Source of the DNA: Ctena decussata
Lineage: Eukaryota; Mollusca; Bivalvia; Lucinida; Lucinidae
DNA length: 64,000 bases
Assembly: GCA_963989385.1 (NCBI GenBank)
Contig: OZ022506.1
Location: 62,259,434-62,323,433 of the forward strand
Reading direction: 5' to 3'
Positions 22,975 through 34,400 of this stretch are shown here, piece after piece (position 1 is the stretch's first letter; every line of letters starts with the position of its first letter). The translations under genes and the position numbers were made by a program. The notes beneath the pieces were generated by a model. That model did no database searches. It was not told where the DNA came from and saw only the letters and a list, made by a program, of their open reading frames with translations.

Positions 22975-23450
22975 CCGACCGAAAGGTATGGGGATATAGT
23001 CATGAGCCCTGCGCCCGTCCGTTCCTCCATAAACTCTCCCATAAAGAGCTTATTTTCCGCTTTATACAGTTAGGTAGAAAAGGTCATGATGATATGTCAT
23101 GTATAAGAATGGCAGCTCTGGCTTTCATAGTATATTAAGTTATTTCCCCTGATAATTTATGTTAAGTTATTTCCCCTGATAATTTTATGCGCTATTCATG
23201 TGCGCGCTTTTGGAGGTTCGTGGTAGCTCCGTAACATTTTTTGAATATTTGCATAATGTAATAAAGTTGTCTAGATCAGTTCAGGATAATATGTCACAAA
23301 CAGGTACGACAACTCTCACTTTTATGATGGTTGGGTTATTGCCCCTAGATTTTCCAGTGCTGTTTTTCATGTTTGTTTGCTTTTACTTTGCTCTGGTTTA
23401 TAATTTGAATACCCTCAAACCAATTAGAATATTGAAGAACGTGCTATGAT
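22975..23450 (+). repeat. Degenerate bivalve repeat with GACCGAAAGG start
   Basis: CCGACCGAAAGGTATGGGGA followed by a CCGTCCGTTCC run, GTATAAGAATGGCAGCTCT and TTAAGTTATTTCCCC blocks, matching the start and units of the repeat at 1580-2445. The TTATTTCCCCTGATAATTT word is directly duplicated at 23142-23185. Confidence 0.55.
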
Positions 23451-23821
23451 ATCCTTCGACTGTGCCACTCCGTTTTTCGACTCACTCCCGCCCGACGGCC
23501 CTACACATACTCATGTCAAAAGTCACTTACTGGAGATTTCAAAATTTTGTACTTCAGAAGTTTTATTCACCCTTATTGATATGATGATATGATGATATGC
23601 TGTAGAGGTTGTAGTTGGCTGCTGATTGGGATGTCTCCTCTTTTGGCAATTTGGCACAATGTTTTCGTCCGAGTGCTAGATAATCACTCACTTCTTAAAC
23701 AAATAAAGTCAATATAAAGCATAAAGGAGTGACAATATATCACCACATACGTTTGTTTTAAAGTGCGCTCTGTTTAAAAAGACCCATGCTGCCAGCTGTC
23801 TAGGGATTTGCCATTTTTTTC

Positions 23822-23864
23822 CTGGGGGTTGGGGGAGGGGGTGGGGTGGGGGGGGGGGGTGGAT
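23822..23864 (+). repeat. G-run tract
   Basis: Five or more runs of at least four G separated by one or two T/A bases. This fits a G-quadruplex-forming pattern on the plus strand. It is not next to any gene I can define. Confidence 0.7.
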
Positions 23865-24621
23865 GTTGTATTGCTTTGGGAAGAGACCAGAAGTATGCAT
23901 ACTGATTAAGTTTTGAAGGGACGCCACCGTAGTATTTGCGAATAAAAACGATGGATTTACTTCCCGGTCGGCTTTCTATAATTATCTTGGTTTTTTATTG
24001 AAATTAAATTCCTTGAAAGGCACAATGGAGGTCGGTCATGATAAGCTCTAGAAGGCTATAGGATATCTTCATAAAATACCAGAAGCATCACGGAATTAAG
24101 GTAATTTACATGTAGTGTTAAGATAAGGGAAAGTGTATAAAGCTAAAGTTTATTTGTTATTCACATTTGTCTTGTTTTGCTATAGCCGGGGAGTTTGCCT
24201 AATATACACCTACTTTCGATTTCCATAACCATTGTACTTTAGGCGTTTATCTACTACAAGATAGACCCTTTGTTTGATATTGTCAGTATGTATTCTGCTG
24301 TGTAAATGCTGTGTAACCCAGTGGGTTCACACATACCATGAATTTCTTAAAATTGGGACACTTAAAATAATAACTGTGTTTTTCTTCTTTTTAATGTGGC
24401 ACAGCTTAGTTTATAAAGTAGTAAATAAGTCCAACAGCGGGCAATGTAGATCCAACTTTAACGGTACGGACGTTAAAGAGCAGTCTGATGATGGTCGGTA
24501 CTCTCTGCGCAGAATACTCTGCTCTACTACATGTACTTACGAATATAACGTACCGTTGAAGTTGGCAGTTGTTATTGCTTGTCCGTACAGCGTTATTGAG
24601 AGGCTGGGTGCAAGATAAGAA

Positions 24622-25130
24622 CCGCGACACGACAAAACTAACAACATGGCAAGTGCGCCCAGCGAAGACTCAAATCAGCCTAGGCACCCGCCCAGACTGA
24701 TCAGTTGGTTGGTTGGTTGATTTGATGCTTAACGTCCACGGTAAACAACTAAGGTCATGTCGGGACGGTCAGTTAACCTAACCACACTATTCCTGGGCAG
24801 GCTTAGACCTCCTAAGCGGTTAACCAGTACTAAGTGCACATACTTTCGCCAGTAACTGACAACTGCCCTTCTTGAATCAGCGGAAGGAGAAACGAAAGTA
24901 TGTGGCCAGACCGGGATTCGAACCCCGGACCTCTGACTTACGAGTCAGGTGCCCTACCGATTCCGGCCCGGCTGATCAGAGTCTTCGCTGTCCGCATGGA
25001 ACTATATTATATCCTCAGCTACCCTTTAAGCGCACATGGAAAACTCTGATCAGACTGGGCTGATGGCCAGGCTGATCTGAGTATTCGCTAAGCGCTAAGC
25101 ACTTTATTGGTTTTCTCGTGTGGCAGCTCA
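24622..25130. mobile_element. MITE-B copy 4, split by a SINE
   Basis: Left part 24622-24704 and right part 24972-25130 form one MITE-B (CCGCGACACGACAAAAC ... TTTTCTCGTGTGGCAGCTCA) interrupted by SINE-M. The octamer CTGATCAG, normally present once in the family at this place, is duplicated on both sides of the SINE. Confidence 0.85.
24705..24971 (-). mobile_element. tRNA-headed SINE (SINE-M), copy 2, nested in MITE-B
   Basis: Minus-strand head ATCGGTAGGGCACC and GGGTTCGAATCCCGG. The anticodon-loop position reads CTCGTAA (CGT, Thr-like). The tail is an AACC repeat, where copy 1 at 10072 has AAATC. The flanking target duplication CTGATCAG lies at 24697-24704 and 24972-24979. A short deletion in the head removed the GCGCTACGC segment that copy 1 keeps. 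Confidence 0.85.
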
Positions 25131-25355
25131 TAAAGGGTACATGTACCATTATTTGAATCAACAGAAAAATTAAAAAAAAAAAACGTTAAAATATATTTAT
25201 TTAACGTATTTTATTGCAAAAAGACAAAGGGATTATAAACATCTTTTCAGAGATATAATAGCCCTTATCATAAATGTGGCAAGTAATATGCAAATGGTAC
25301 AATGACAGTGAGAACAATATACATGTACTAAGATATTTTTTCAATGTTTTTTTTG

Positions 25356-25558
25356 GCCGTTACACGAGAAAAACAACAAAGAGGCATGTGCACACTGCAA
25401 AGACTCAGAACAGCTGTCGGCATTGAGGTAGCTTTGACGCTTAGGTACCCTTTAAGCGAATAGCAAAGACTTTGGTCACACTCTGCGGATGCCCAGGCTG
25501 ATCTGAGTCTCTGCTGGGCGTACATGCCACTTTGTTGGTTTTCTCGTGCCCCGGCTTA
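25356..25558. mobile_element. MITE-B copy 5, diverged
   Basis: Ends GGCCGTTACACGAG and CTCGTGCCCCGGCTTA. It keeps GGATGCCCAGGCTGATCTGA on the right arm but has lost parts of the left arm. Confidence 0.7.
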
Positions 25559-25573
25559 TTTGTAACAACGTTA

Positions 25574-26240
25574 AGCCCCAGTCACACACACACATTACGG
25601 ATAGGGCGGATAGTTGCGGATAAAATCCTCAGTTTATCCGCAGAATTTGTGGGCGTGGCCTAATTTTGTTTAATGAATTTACGGATATAGTTACCAATAG
25701 ATGCGTATGGATACGGATAGGTACGAACTACTAACCCTCCGTTACCTTCTGTAACCTTTAGATGCGGATAAATACCTTCAGATGCGGACTGTTGCGCATG
25801 CCTAGCGGATAGAAGAATAGAAAAGATTAACTGCGACGTCCACATCTGTGTCTACTCCGTGTATGCTCCAGTCACACACACACACATACGGATTGCGCGG
25901 ATACTACGGATGGCCCGTCCGTATCTATCCGTTTTATCCGCAATGGATCCGTATCAGATCCGCAGAGTCCGTAACTGTCCGTATCATATCCGCAGAGTCC
26001 GCAGGATCCGCGTCGAAATTTTGAAAAGTTTCAAAATTCGGGCGCGGATGAGTAAACCGTAATGGTGCGTTACTAAACGCATATATCCTCATCTATCCGT
26101 ATCTAATCCGTGTCGCATACGTATCTATTCCGTATCTTATCCGTTATTGAACCTATCATTCCGCAGTCCCACTCGATGTTGAGGACCGATACGGTTTCAA
26201 GCGGATCGTTACCTTTAGTTACGGAAGTTACGGGTCTCGT
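25574..26240. repeat. Left arm of a long inverted-repeat structure, with an extra partial copy
   Basis: Two successive starts, GCCCCAGTCACACACACACA at 25574 and GCTCCAGTCACACACACACA at 25867. Each is followed by sequence saturated with ATCCGTATC and ATCCGCAGA words. The 25867-26240 part is inverted at 28230-28606 with strong similarity, including TACTACGGATGGCCCGTCCG. Confidence 0.75.
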
Positions 26241-28606
26241 TCGGCGTACTGTAACAGTCTGTTTTCTACAGTAACATTTCAATACAAAAAGGTTGCGTTC
26301 CAATACTGACAGATACCTACAGGATGGTTTGGAGAATCGGCTGTACGGCAACAACACCAGTAGGGGGGCAAAGAGACAGAGACTGTATCTCAAGGACTAC
26401 TACAACAGAGAGGCCGGGTCGGTGCAATGGCAGTGACGTATGGTGCAGTTATGGTGCGATATTATGTTTCTTATTTGTAACAGCCTAGTGGGGTCATCTT
26501 TCATGAACTTGCCAATAGCAAAAGTAGGGCCATCATTTCATAAACTTTTTTGACACTATCAATTTGAATTAGTTGTCCAATACAGGACAAAGTAATTCTT
26601 TTATTAATTACAATTAGTTGTCCAATATAGGACAAAGGTTAATGGTGAAATGAAGCAATAAATATCTACTGGTCAGGCTTGAGTAGCCTAAACTTCGAAG
26701 ATGTCCCATGTTCCTTCTTTCGATTGTGTTCTGTGTTCTTATGTGAACTCTTTTAGATTTCTATTTTACTTCAGTGCCACTGGTTTCGTGCCGTGCGGCG
26801 ACCGTAAAACGTCTCCCCGTGCGTCATCTATAGTGCAGATTATATATAATTTTTTCCTTTGAGGTCAAGAAAATATTCTGAGAAATCAGAAACTTTCGTT
26901 TGGTTTAGATTTATAGTCTAGATTATTGATTTTTTTTCCTTTTATATCTTTTATGATACTAATCAGTCTTTGAATTTACTGCCTTATCAAAATTAAGAAA
27001 GGACCTCTGACGGTAGTAATGTTAATTTGCCTATAAAATAAGTCAAAATCAAATTTTTGATATACCCAAGAATTTCTCTTGAAATTCGTTGCTCTCAACT
27101 TCCCCTAACTGGCTACATTGTGTATGAATTTAATTTCTGATTTTTAGCACATAGACTTTAATTTTTGGTGGAAAAAGCTAAATTTTATAATTAAACGTAA
27201 TGGAAACAGGAAAAGTTTTTTAAAGATACTCCCCCCCCCGTGCCTCAGCTAGCCACTTTGCATGTATGTGTGTACTATCATAATACACATTATATGCGAG
27301 TGGCTTGCTGAGGCACGGTGGGGAAAGATAGTCTGCAGCTGAAAAACTGAAAAAGTGGGTGGGGTACTTACACCCTTTATATCTAAAAATAGGCCAAATC
27401 CCTTATTATTGAAAATAATGTTGCATGATATCAGTAACAGTAGTGTGTACGTCAGTTTTAGCATAGTTATCAATTAAAATTTCGGTATATTAGAAAACCG
27501 AAAAATGGACTTATTTTCAGGGACTGAAAAATTCTCCTACCCCTCTTGATAAAATCGGTTAAAGTTAGTCTAGAGGCATGATAATTTTTCAAAATTACTG
27601 TTAAAATGTCTTTATAGTACACACGTCTACATATTAATGCCAAATATTTCAACTTTTGCTGCCCGAGGAAGGTGCAATAATTTGTCGAAAAATGGGCAAA
27701 TATGCATTGATACTGTCAGAGGTCCTTACATTATGCTTTCTCTGGTTTTCGTAACCAAGTCATGTCGAGGTCACTGATGCGGTTTGAGTAGCCGAATTCT
27801 CGAAGTATGGTCCATGTACATTCCTTCGAATGTGTGCAGTGTTCTTGAAGGATTAGAGTAGTATCTACTTTTATCAACTGCCGACTGAATATCTATGTCA
27901 ACCAAGCAGTAAATGGGTACCTTTTTCAAATCAGGGAAGGACAAGGCAGCGAAAGGAGAGAGATGGGCTTCGCCGTTCATATGCTATGCCCAAGATACAT
28001 TGACCCTAACCACCTACTCCCACCCCTCCTCCCCCAAGCCACCGCCCCTACGGTCATTAGGCTATAGGAAACCTTTACCTTTACCCAATTTTTAGTTTGA
28101 ATCCAGGTATACAAATTTAAATAAAAATCTAACCCTTCATGAGCACAGAATACTAAACACATTCGAAAGAAGGAGCATGTGCCATACTTCGAGGTTACGA
28201 TTTTTAGAGTCTCATCAATGACCCTGACATGACCCATTACTTCCGTAACTAAAGGCAAAGCTCCTTATGAAACCGTATCAGTCCTCAACTTGGGACTGCG
28301 GAATGATGGGTTCAGTTACGGATAAGATACGGAATAGATACGGATGAGAAACGGATTGGATACGGAAAGATGCAGATAAATGCGTTCAGTTACGGACTTT
28401 AACGGTTTACTCATCCGCGCCCGAATTTTGAACCTTTTCAAAATTTCGGCGCGGCTCCTGCGGACCCTGAGGATATGATACGAACAGTAACGGACTCTGC
28501 GGATGCGATACGGATCCATTACGGATTAAATGGATAGATACGAATAGATTCGGACGGGCCATCCGTAGTATCCGCAGAATCCGTAAATGTGTGTGTGACT
28601 GGGGCA
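25867..28606. mobile_element. Candidate 2.7-kb element with long terminal inverted repeats
   Basis: Arms of about 370 bases or more start CTCCAGTCACACACAC and end GTGTGTGTGACTGGGG. Inside the arms a second pair matches: CTTCGAAGATGTCCCATG (about 26694) with the inverse near 28150-28210, and a direct relative at about 27797. The interior has no convincing transposase ORF. It could be a non-autonomous DNA element or two facing copies of one repeat. I could not find a clear target duplication. Confidence 0.5.
27905..28083 (+). mobile_element. SINE fragment (family of 32880)
   Basis: GGGTACCTTTTTCAAATCAG, GGACAAGGCAGCGAAAGGAG, ATGCTATGCCCAAGATACA and GGAAACCTTTACCTTTA correspond in order to the SINE body at 32987-33140. 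The tRNA-like head is absent. Confidence 0.7.
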
Positions 28607-28619
28607 TAAGATTCCTTAT

Positions 28620-29110
28620 ACAAACTACCACATCGTAAATAATATATTTAAGACGTTAGTTTTTTGTCAATGTGCTAGTATCTTGAGTATATTTTAAGAC
28701 GGCAAATACGAATGTTTTGTTGAACTCGTAACTTAAGTTGAATCTACCATTTAGGAATAAATCTAAATTGACGTAGGGATGAAATGTAACGCCTAAGGTA
28801 AACTATCACTTTGACAGGTTCGAATAACAGCATCTATTTCATTCCATTATGTTAAAAATGCTTCATATGAACACTCGCGCGCGCGAGAAAAGTACTTCAT
28901 TTTTTCGCTGCTTCTTAAGTTATAGATAGACATATACTAATGCTGTAAGGAAGTAGGTCCTATAAGTAGAACGGGAAATCGAACTGATGGCTACCGGGGA
29001 CCGAACATTTGAATGCATTTCGTTTGCTGCGCCGAACGAAGGAACTGAAAAGGTAACCTACCTAATCCGCTTGTCTAACTTCGACTTTCTATAACAACAA
29101 ACTTGCTTAA
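28620..29110. other. No gene recognised
   Basis: AT-rich with a GCGCGCGCGA dinucleotide tract near 28877. Nothing else stands out. Confidence 0.5.
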
Positions 29111-29281
29111 TTAAATGGCACACTATACACAGCTTTTTGAAGAGGCCTGTGCTTTCAACATTTCTGAAAATTTTCATCTTTTCAACTCTCCATTGCTTCT
29201 GATGAGTATTTCATTAATGGTTTGCCTTTTTCAGCATTTTGTTGCCATGGCAACCACACCAATAAGGTACTTGACACGAAA

Positions 29282-29473
29282 GAGCCCCGGTAGCGCAGTA
29301 GTTTAAGCGCTGGCCTGCCGATATGGCGGTCTTGTGTTCGAGCCCCGCTGTGGGCGGGAAGTTTTTCAATTGCGAACTGGGTTCCATTGCACACAGCCTT
29401 TCTTTATCACTCATCCATCGTCTTGATATGACAGAAATACTGTTTAAAAGAACGCAAGTCATCCATCCATCCA
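29282..29473 (+). mobile_element. tRNA-derived SINE with 14-bp target duplication
   Basis: Head CCCCGGTAGCGCAGTAGTTT (A-box) and TTGTGTTCGAGCCCCGC (B-box), body to 29455 and an ATCC-repeat tail. The flanks TACTTGACACGAAA (29268-29281) and TACTTGGCACGAAA (29474-29487) differ by one base. Confidence 0.8.
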
Positions 29474-29764
29474 TACTTGGCACGAAAAGCGTTTGATGAA
29501 ATAGCACTATCTAAGAAACATCTGTGAAGAAAGATTTGTCCGTATAACTGTCCTTTAAAAAGCAATGATAACGTTAAGTTGTAAGAGCAGCAGGCACAAA
29601 AAAAGAAGTTTTGAAAAGGCTCATTCAAGAAGCATTTCTGTAAAAGTTTCAAATTTTCGTACTGAGAGGTGAGTTTTGCATATTTTGCCAGGTTTAGCAT
29701 TTCGGTTGCTATGGCAATCAAGCAAATTGTGCTGTAAGCTCCAAACAACATGTGGGGTGGATGT

Positions 29765-30145
29765 TGTCGAACGATGGTGTTGGGTTACTTTCAGTGCCGG
29801 GCCGTCCTGCTAAGTTAGATTATAGTAGAGCAAAGGCCTGTTGTGCTTGCAGCGGCGTTTCTCTTTTCTTTCTCCCTCTTTGGAGACGGCTTGATTGCTC
29901 AAAGGGCCGTTAAACCAAGTGGTCGGGTTGAGCGATGGTGCAGCGCAATTGTTAGTGTTAGGGCGTCTTACTAATTTGGATAATGGTAGGGCAAGGGTCT
30001 ACTGTGTTTGCAATAGATGCGGTTGGGGGTTGCTTTGGACAATTTATTTCTCTCAGACTGACTGCCCGATAAAGACTAAAGTACTGTCTCAAAGGGCTGT
30101 TAAACCCAAAATAGCCAATCATTCAAAAACAATCAACCAACAAAC
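29765..30145 (+). mobile_element. Two adjoining SINE-like units with GTTAAACC-AAC tail
   Basis: 29765-29917 and 29918-30145 share GGGC(C/G)GTC(C/T)T...CTAA, ATAGTAGAGCAA / ATGGTAGGGCAA and end in GGGCCGTTAAACC / GGGCTGTTAAACCCAAA. The second ends in an AACCAAC-rich tail. A third relative is at 62510-62800. Confidence 0.65.
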
Positions 30146-31482
30146 CAAACCATATGTTTGATAGAGAATTAAAAAGAAACATTTCTGTTATAGATTTGGT
30201 GTTATATCACCAATGTTAAAGCAGTGACCGCATATTATCAAATTTCAATTCGAAATATAAGGTGACATTTCACTTGCGAACGCTACTTGTCAAAGTACTG
30301 AGTTTATTTGGCTCGAAAACTATATCTGCAAACTTTCAACTTTGTATCCCTAATGGCTTTTGAAAATTTGATTTTTGCCATTTTGGCATTTCTTATGGCA
30401 ACCAAGCCAATTTAGCAGTGTTCAAAAAAATTCTTCGATAGAGCATTATATACTGTATTTACGGAACGGTTCCGTAAAAGATCTGCCGAAATATCTGCAA
30501 TGCTAAGGCTCGGAGTCAATTTCAGTATATTTTCACATTGAAAATTAATATCATATTTAAGTAGCCAAAGCACTGTGACAACTGACAAACAAAAATAAAC
30601 AGGAATTTAACGGATGTTTATAATAACAAACACAACTAAATAAATAATAAAATGAAATAAATCTGAAACCATTTAGCCTTTCTAGCTAATTTTCAAGGTT
30701 ATGCAACATTTCAACTTTTCCACCCTTATGACTCTTGAGTGCCGTTTTCAATTATTTACGGATGCTATGGCAACCAAGTCGTTACAACAGCCACTGTCAT
30801 AAAAATATGTTTGTTACTACATAGCAAACATTTCTATTTAATATATGTCATTTTCGCAGGAGGCAGAACTCTCTTCAACCGTAAACGGGTTTTCATTGCA
30901 CACAACCCTCTGCTAATAACCCTTCCATCGGCCTGTTATGATTGAACTAATATCGGAATGGCCGTTGAATCGCAAAGTATCCGTCCATGTGTCATTGTGA
31001 CGGCAATGTTAAGGCAGTTACAGTCAGTTTCAATTTTTTCCTTGGAAAGTGAATGGCAATTTTAGGTTGTCAGAGCATCCAAATAACTAAAGGAATTGGC
31101 ATAAAAAGAGTTTTTGTTGAAGCTTTTGCGACGTTTAAGTTTGATCAGCCTTATGACCACTGGGATACTATTTGTTTAATATTGTTCCATTTTTGCATCA
31201 TTTTTTTTCTGTTGAAGCCAATTTAGCGGTTACAACCAATAGTATGTATGTCTGATGGAGGAATACCCAACACATACATTGTACTTCATTATATCTGCGT
31301 GGCTAAAAGTGCGGGGAAAGATCTGGGTCTACACAGTTTTACCATTTATTGGATGCTGGTCTTCGATTGGTTAAAATAGTTTAAGCTTCTCTTGCTCATC
31401 TGTCCGCAAACTAGTTATTTTATATGACAACCAGTACCTATCTTCCAGATTCTACAGGACCTGGCTGTGTTAAAACGTCAGT

Positions 31483-31497
31483 ATGTCTGTACGGAAA
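31483..31497 (+). CDS. HSPA12-like gene, candidate start exon (MSVRK)
   Basis: ATG TCT GTA CGG AAA followed by GTAAGT. It ends in phase 0, as the next exon needs. A second donor, GTAAGT at 31507, would add three codons (VST) and keep frame. It was chosen because the next exon begins mid-protein (THKFLVAAIDFG) without a usable in-frame Met and this is the nearest upstream ATG with a strong in-phase donor that I could find. Without transcript evidence another upstream exon is possible. Confidence 0.35.
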
Positions 31498-34400
31498 GTA
31501 AGTACGGTAAGTACACACAACAAATGCTTATAAAAATGTGTTTATAAATTTAGTATATTTTAAATGATTTATATCACACAAAGTAACTGTCACTAGCTTC
31601 TTTATTGAAGTAAATGCCACTGTGACAGATGTGTCTTTCTATATACCCCAAGCGTGCGAAAAAGAAAACGGAAATGGACAAGTCTCGACAGTCAACGCAT
31701 CCATATCCACCAAATCCTCCAGCGGCAGACTGACCGTTGAAATCCGTAGTCATAGCAGGCCTAATCATTTGGAAATAGACGCATGCGTACTTAAATCTCG
31801 AAACGTTTCAGATAATTATGACTTATTGCTAATTCTTAAAATCAAAACTTATAATTTACATGTTGCCGTGACACGACAAAACCAACAAAGTGGCTGTTCG
31901 CCCAGCGCAGACTCAGATCAGCCTGGGCAACCGCCCAGTTTGACCAGTGTCTTCGCTGCCCGCATGGAGGAAGATAGCTGAGACCCTTAGCTGTTCTTTA
32001 AGTACTTGGCGAAGCGTCTGATCAGCCTTGCTGGATGTCCAGACTGATCTTAGTGTGCGCTGGGCGCACAACCACATTGTTGGTTTTCTCGTGTCGCGGT
32101 CAATTATTAAAACATAGACATCAACTCTAGTACTGACGCCACATACTCATTTTATTGGTGTACCTTTAAAACACTTAAGAATAAAAATTTGATTTTTCAG
32201 CGTTCATCGTGTGATGAAGCCAGAGGGCGTAGCTAAAATTCCATAAAGCGCGAAGCGCTTCTTGTAGAATGCTAGCGACAATCACTGGCTTCTTCACACA
32301 ATGAATGCTGAAAAATCAAAATTTTATTTTTATATTTACACTTTGTGAACCTCTCTGTACCGTTTTCGTGGTAATTTGGTGTAGAATAGGCAAAATATGG
32401 GTCAAAGAAAAGTAAGTAACGACGTGTTCGGACATAACGTTAAATAGCCGTCGCCCTGACGTTGCGTCAATCGAACGTTACAAGAACCAATCAAGACATA
32501 ACACGTCGCTTGACGACAACGTCGCATGGTCAGTTGTCCTTCATCGGTGTATGAAGCTAGTTGCTCTAAAGGGTTCACCTATGGGAAGTCAGTGACAAGT
32601 GTAAATATTTTTTAATTTGTATTATGATTCTGCAAGCAAAATAATTAAGTTACCCCGAAAAAAATTAATTTGGCGATGCGTTTTGTTTTAGAACAAATGT
32701 TGTTGTTGCTTTTTTTCTTCAGACACATAAATTTCTGGTAGCAGCTATTGACTTTGGCACCACATATTCAGGATGGGCATTTTCATTTCGACACGAGTAT
32801 GAAGCGGACCCAACCAAGATTTCAGCAAGGCAATGGATAGGTATTGTTTATTTATTACAATGTAATTATAATATGCTTAGTTAGCGCCGCGGTCGAGTGG
32901 TAACAGTAACACTGTTATGGTGCAGACGGTCACAGGTTAAATTCGAGTTGCGCCAGTCGGCGACTGGAAAACTCTGTCAGCACAGCAGTAAATGGGTAAC
33001 TTTTTCGAAAAAGGGAAAGATAAGGCAGCGAAAGGAAAAGGATGAGCTCTACTTTCATATGATGTGCCCAAGATACAGTGGACCTCAAATCTCCCCTGCT
33101 CCCACAGCCACCAGGCTTTGGGAACTCTTTTCCCTTTAAGCACCCAAAATTGCAAAAAGGGTTGAAAATGACATACCGAGTTCGCCTTAATTAGCGCAAA
33201 TGCTCTAATAAGAGCACACATAGAGTGTTAATGAGGAGCATTCTTTATGCCTTATTAAGCGCTCATACCTCTAGGGAATTGTATTTTTTTTTCTTGATAC
33301 TGTAGGCTTAATGCCGTATTTCACCTGTTGGAAAAAACAACTCTATCGTTTATCTAACATTTGACCTGCATAATCCGACAACTGTGAGGCCGACTCTCGT
33401 AAGCTTTGGTTTGAACAATGTGCGATTTGGAACAAGCAATACTGCCATTCCTAAGTTAATCTTATTAAAACTTATATTTCACCAACAACCCAATTGACAA
33501 CTGGGTACAGGTCCAGAAGAGGTTCTTCAGAATGTTAAGGCGAAGCGGTCGGTTTCTCTGATTTCTAACTGCTAATTAATTGAATCCTCTTGTTTCTAGG
33601 AAGACTTCCGCCCAATGGTGCTGTGTTCACAGGTTTTGTTCATAGGTTTTGTCTAGAGACCTAGCAATGAACTCCCAGGTGGACTGCCTGCCAAGGCTAA
33701 GAGCTCCACCTACCCCTTCTAGTTTTATTTAGAGACTAGTAACTCTTAGACAGGACACCTTCCCAGGTTGATGAGCCCCATATGCCCACATGCAACAGGT
33801 AGTACTGGTTTACATGGTACCAGTAGCAGGTTATGCCTGACCTGACTTTTGATATAATACTGGTGAAAATAGAGGCTTACCCTGAATGGGTACAAAATAA
33901 ATACAGAATCTGTACCATGTCTTCATTGATTTCAAAAAAGCCTTTGACAGGGTATGGCATGCAGCCTTGTGGGCCACCATGAGGAAGTACAATATCAATG
34001 CAAAGCTAGTTCGCACCATTGAGCAGCTATACGACGAGGCTACAAGTGCGGTCCTGATAAATGGCAGCACAGGAGAATGGTTCAGAACAACAGTTGGAGT
34101 AAGAAAAGGATGTCTTCTGTCACCCACCCTCTTCAACATTTTTCTCGAACGGATCATGTCTGATGCTCTGGAAGAACATGACGGAAAGGTTAGCATAGGC
34201 GGCAGAAATATAACCAACCTGCGGTTTGCCGATGACATAGACGCTCTTGTTGAGGAAGAGCAGGAACTAGAAGCACTAGTTGAAAGTCTCGACCAGACCT
34301 GCACAAGGTATAAGATGGAGATCAGTGCTGAGAAGACCAAACTGATGACAAACAGCGCAGATGGCATCCAGAGGGAAATCAAGGTAAAGGGGCAGAAGCT

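Larger units (their letters stand above)
29230..31230 (+). repeat. Degenerate repeat marked by TATGGCAACCAAG
   Basis: TTGCCATGGCAACCAC (29242), TTGCTATGGCAATCAAG (29705), CTTATGGCAACCAAG (30392) and GCTATGGCAACCAAG (30763), plus a weaker relative near 31215, each follow a TTTGGCATTT-like block. They share upstream GTTTCAACTTT-type sequence. The irregular spacing is partly explained by SINE insertions at 29282 and 29765-30145. Non-coding. Confidence 0.5.

Noticed and set aside
31622..31981. 119-residue plus-strand ORF as an HSPA12 N-terminal exon
   Set aside because: Its end lies in a MITE-B copy, it has no in-phase donor joining to 32723, and the translation has no family likeness.
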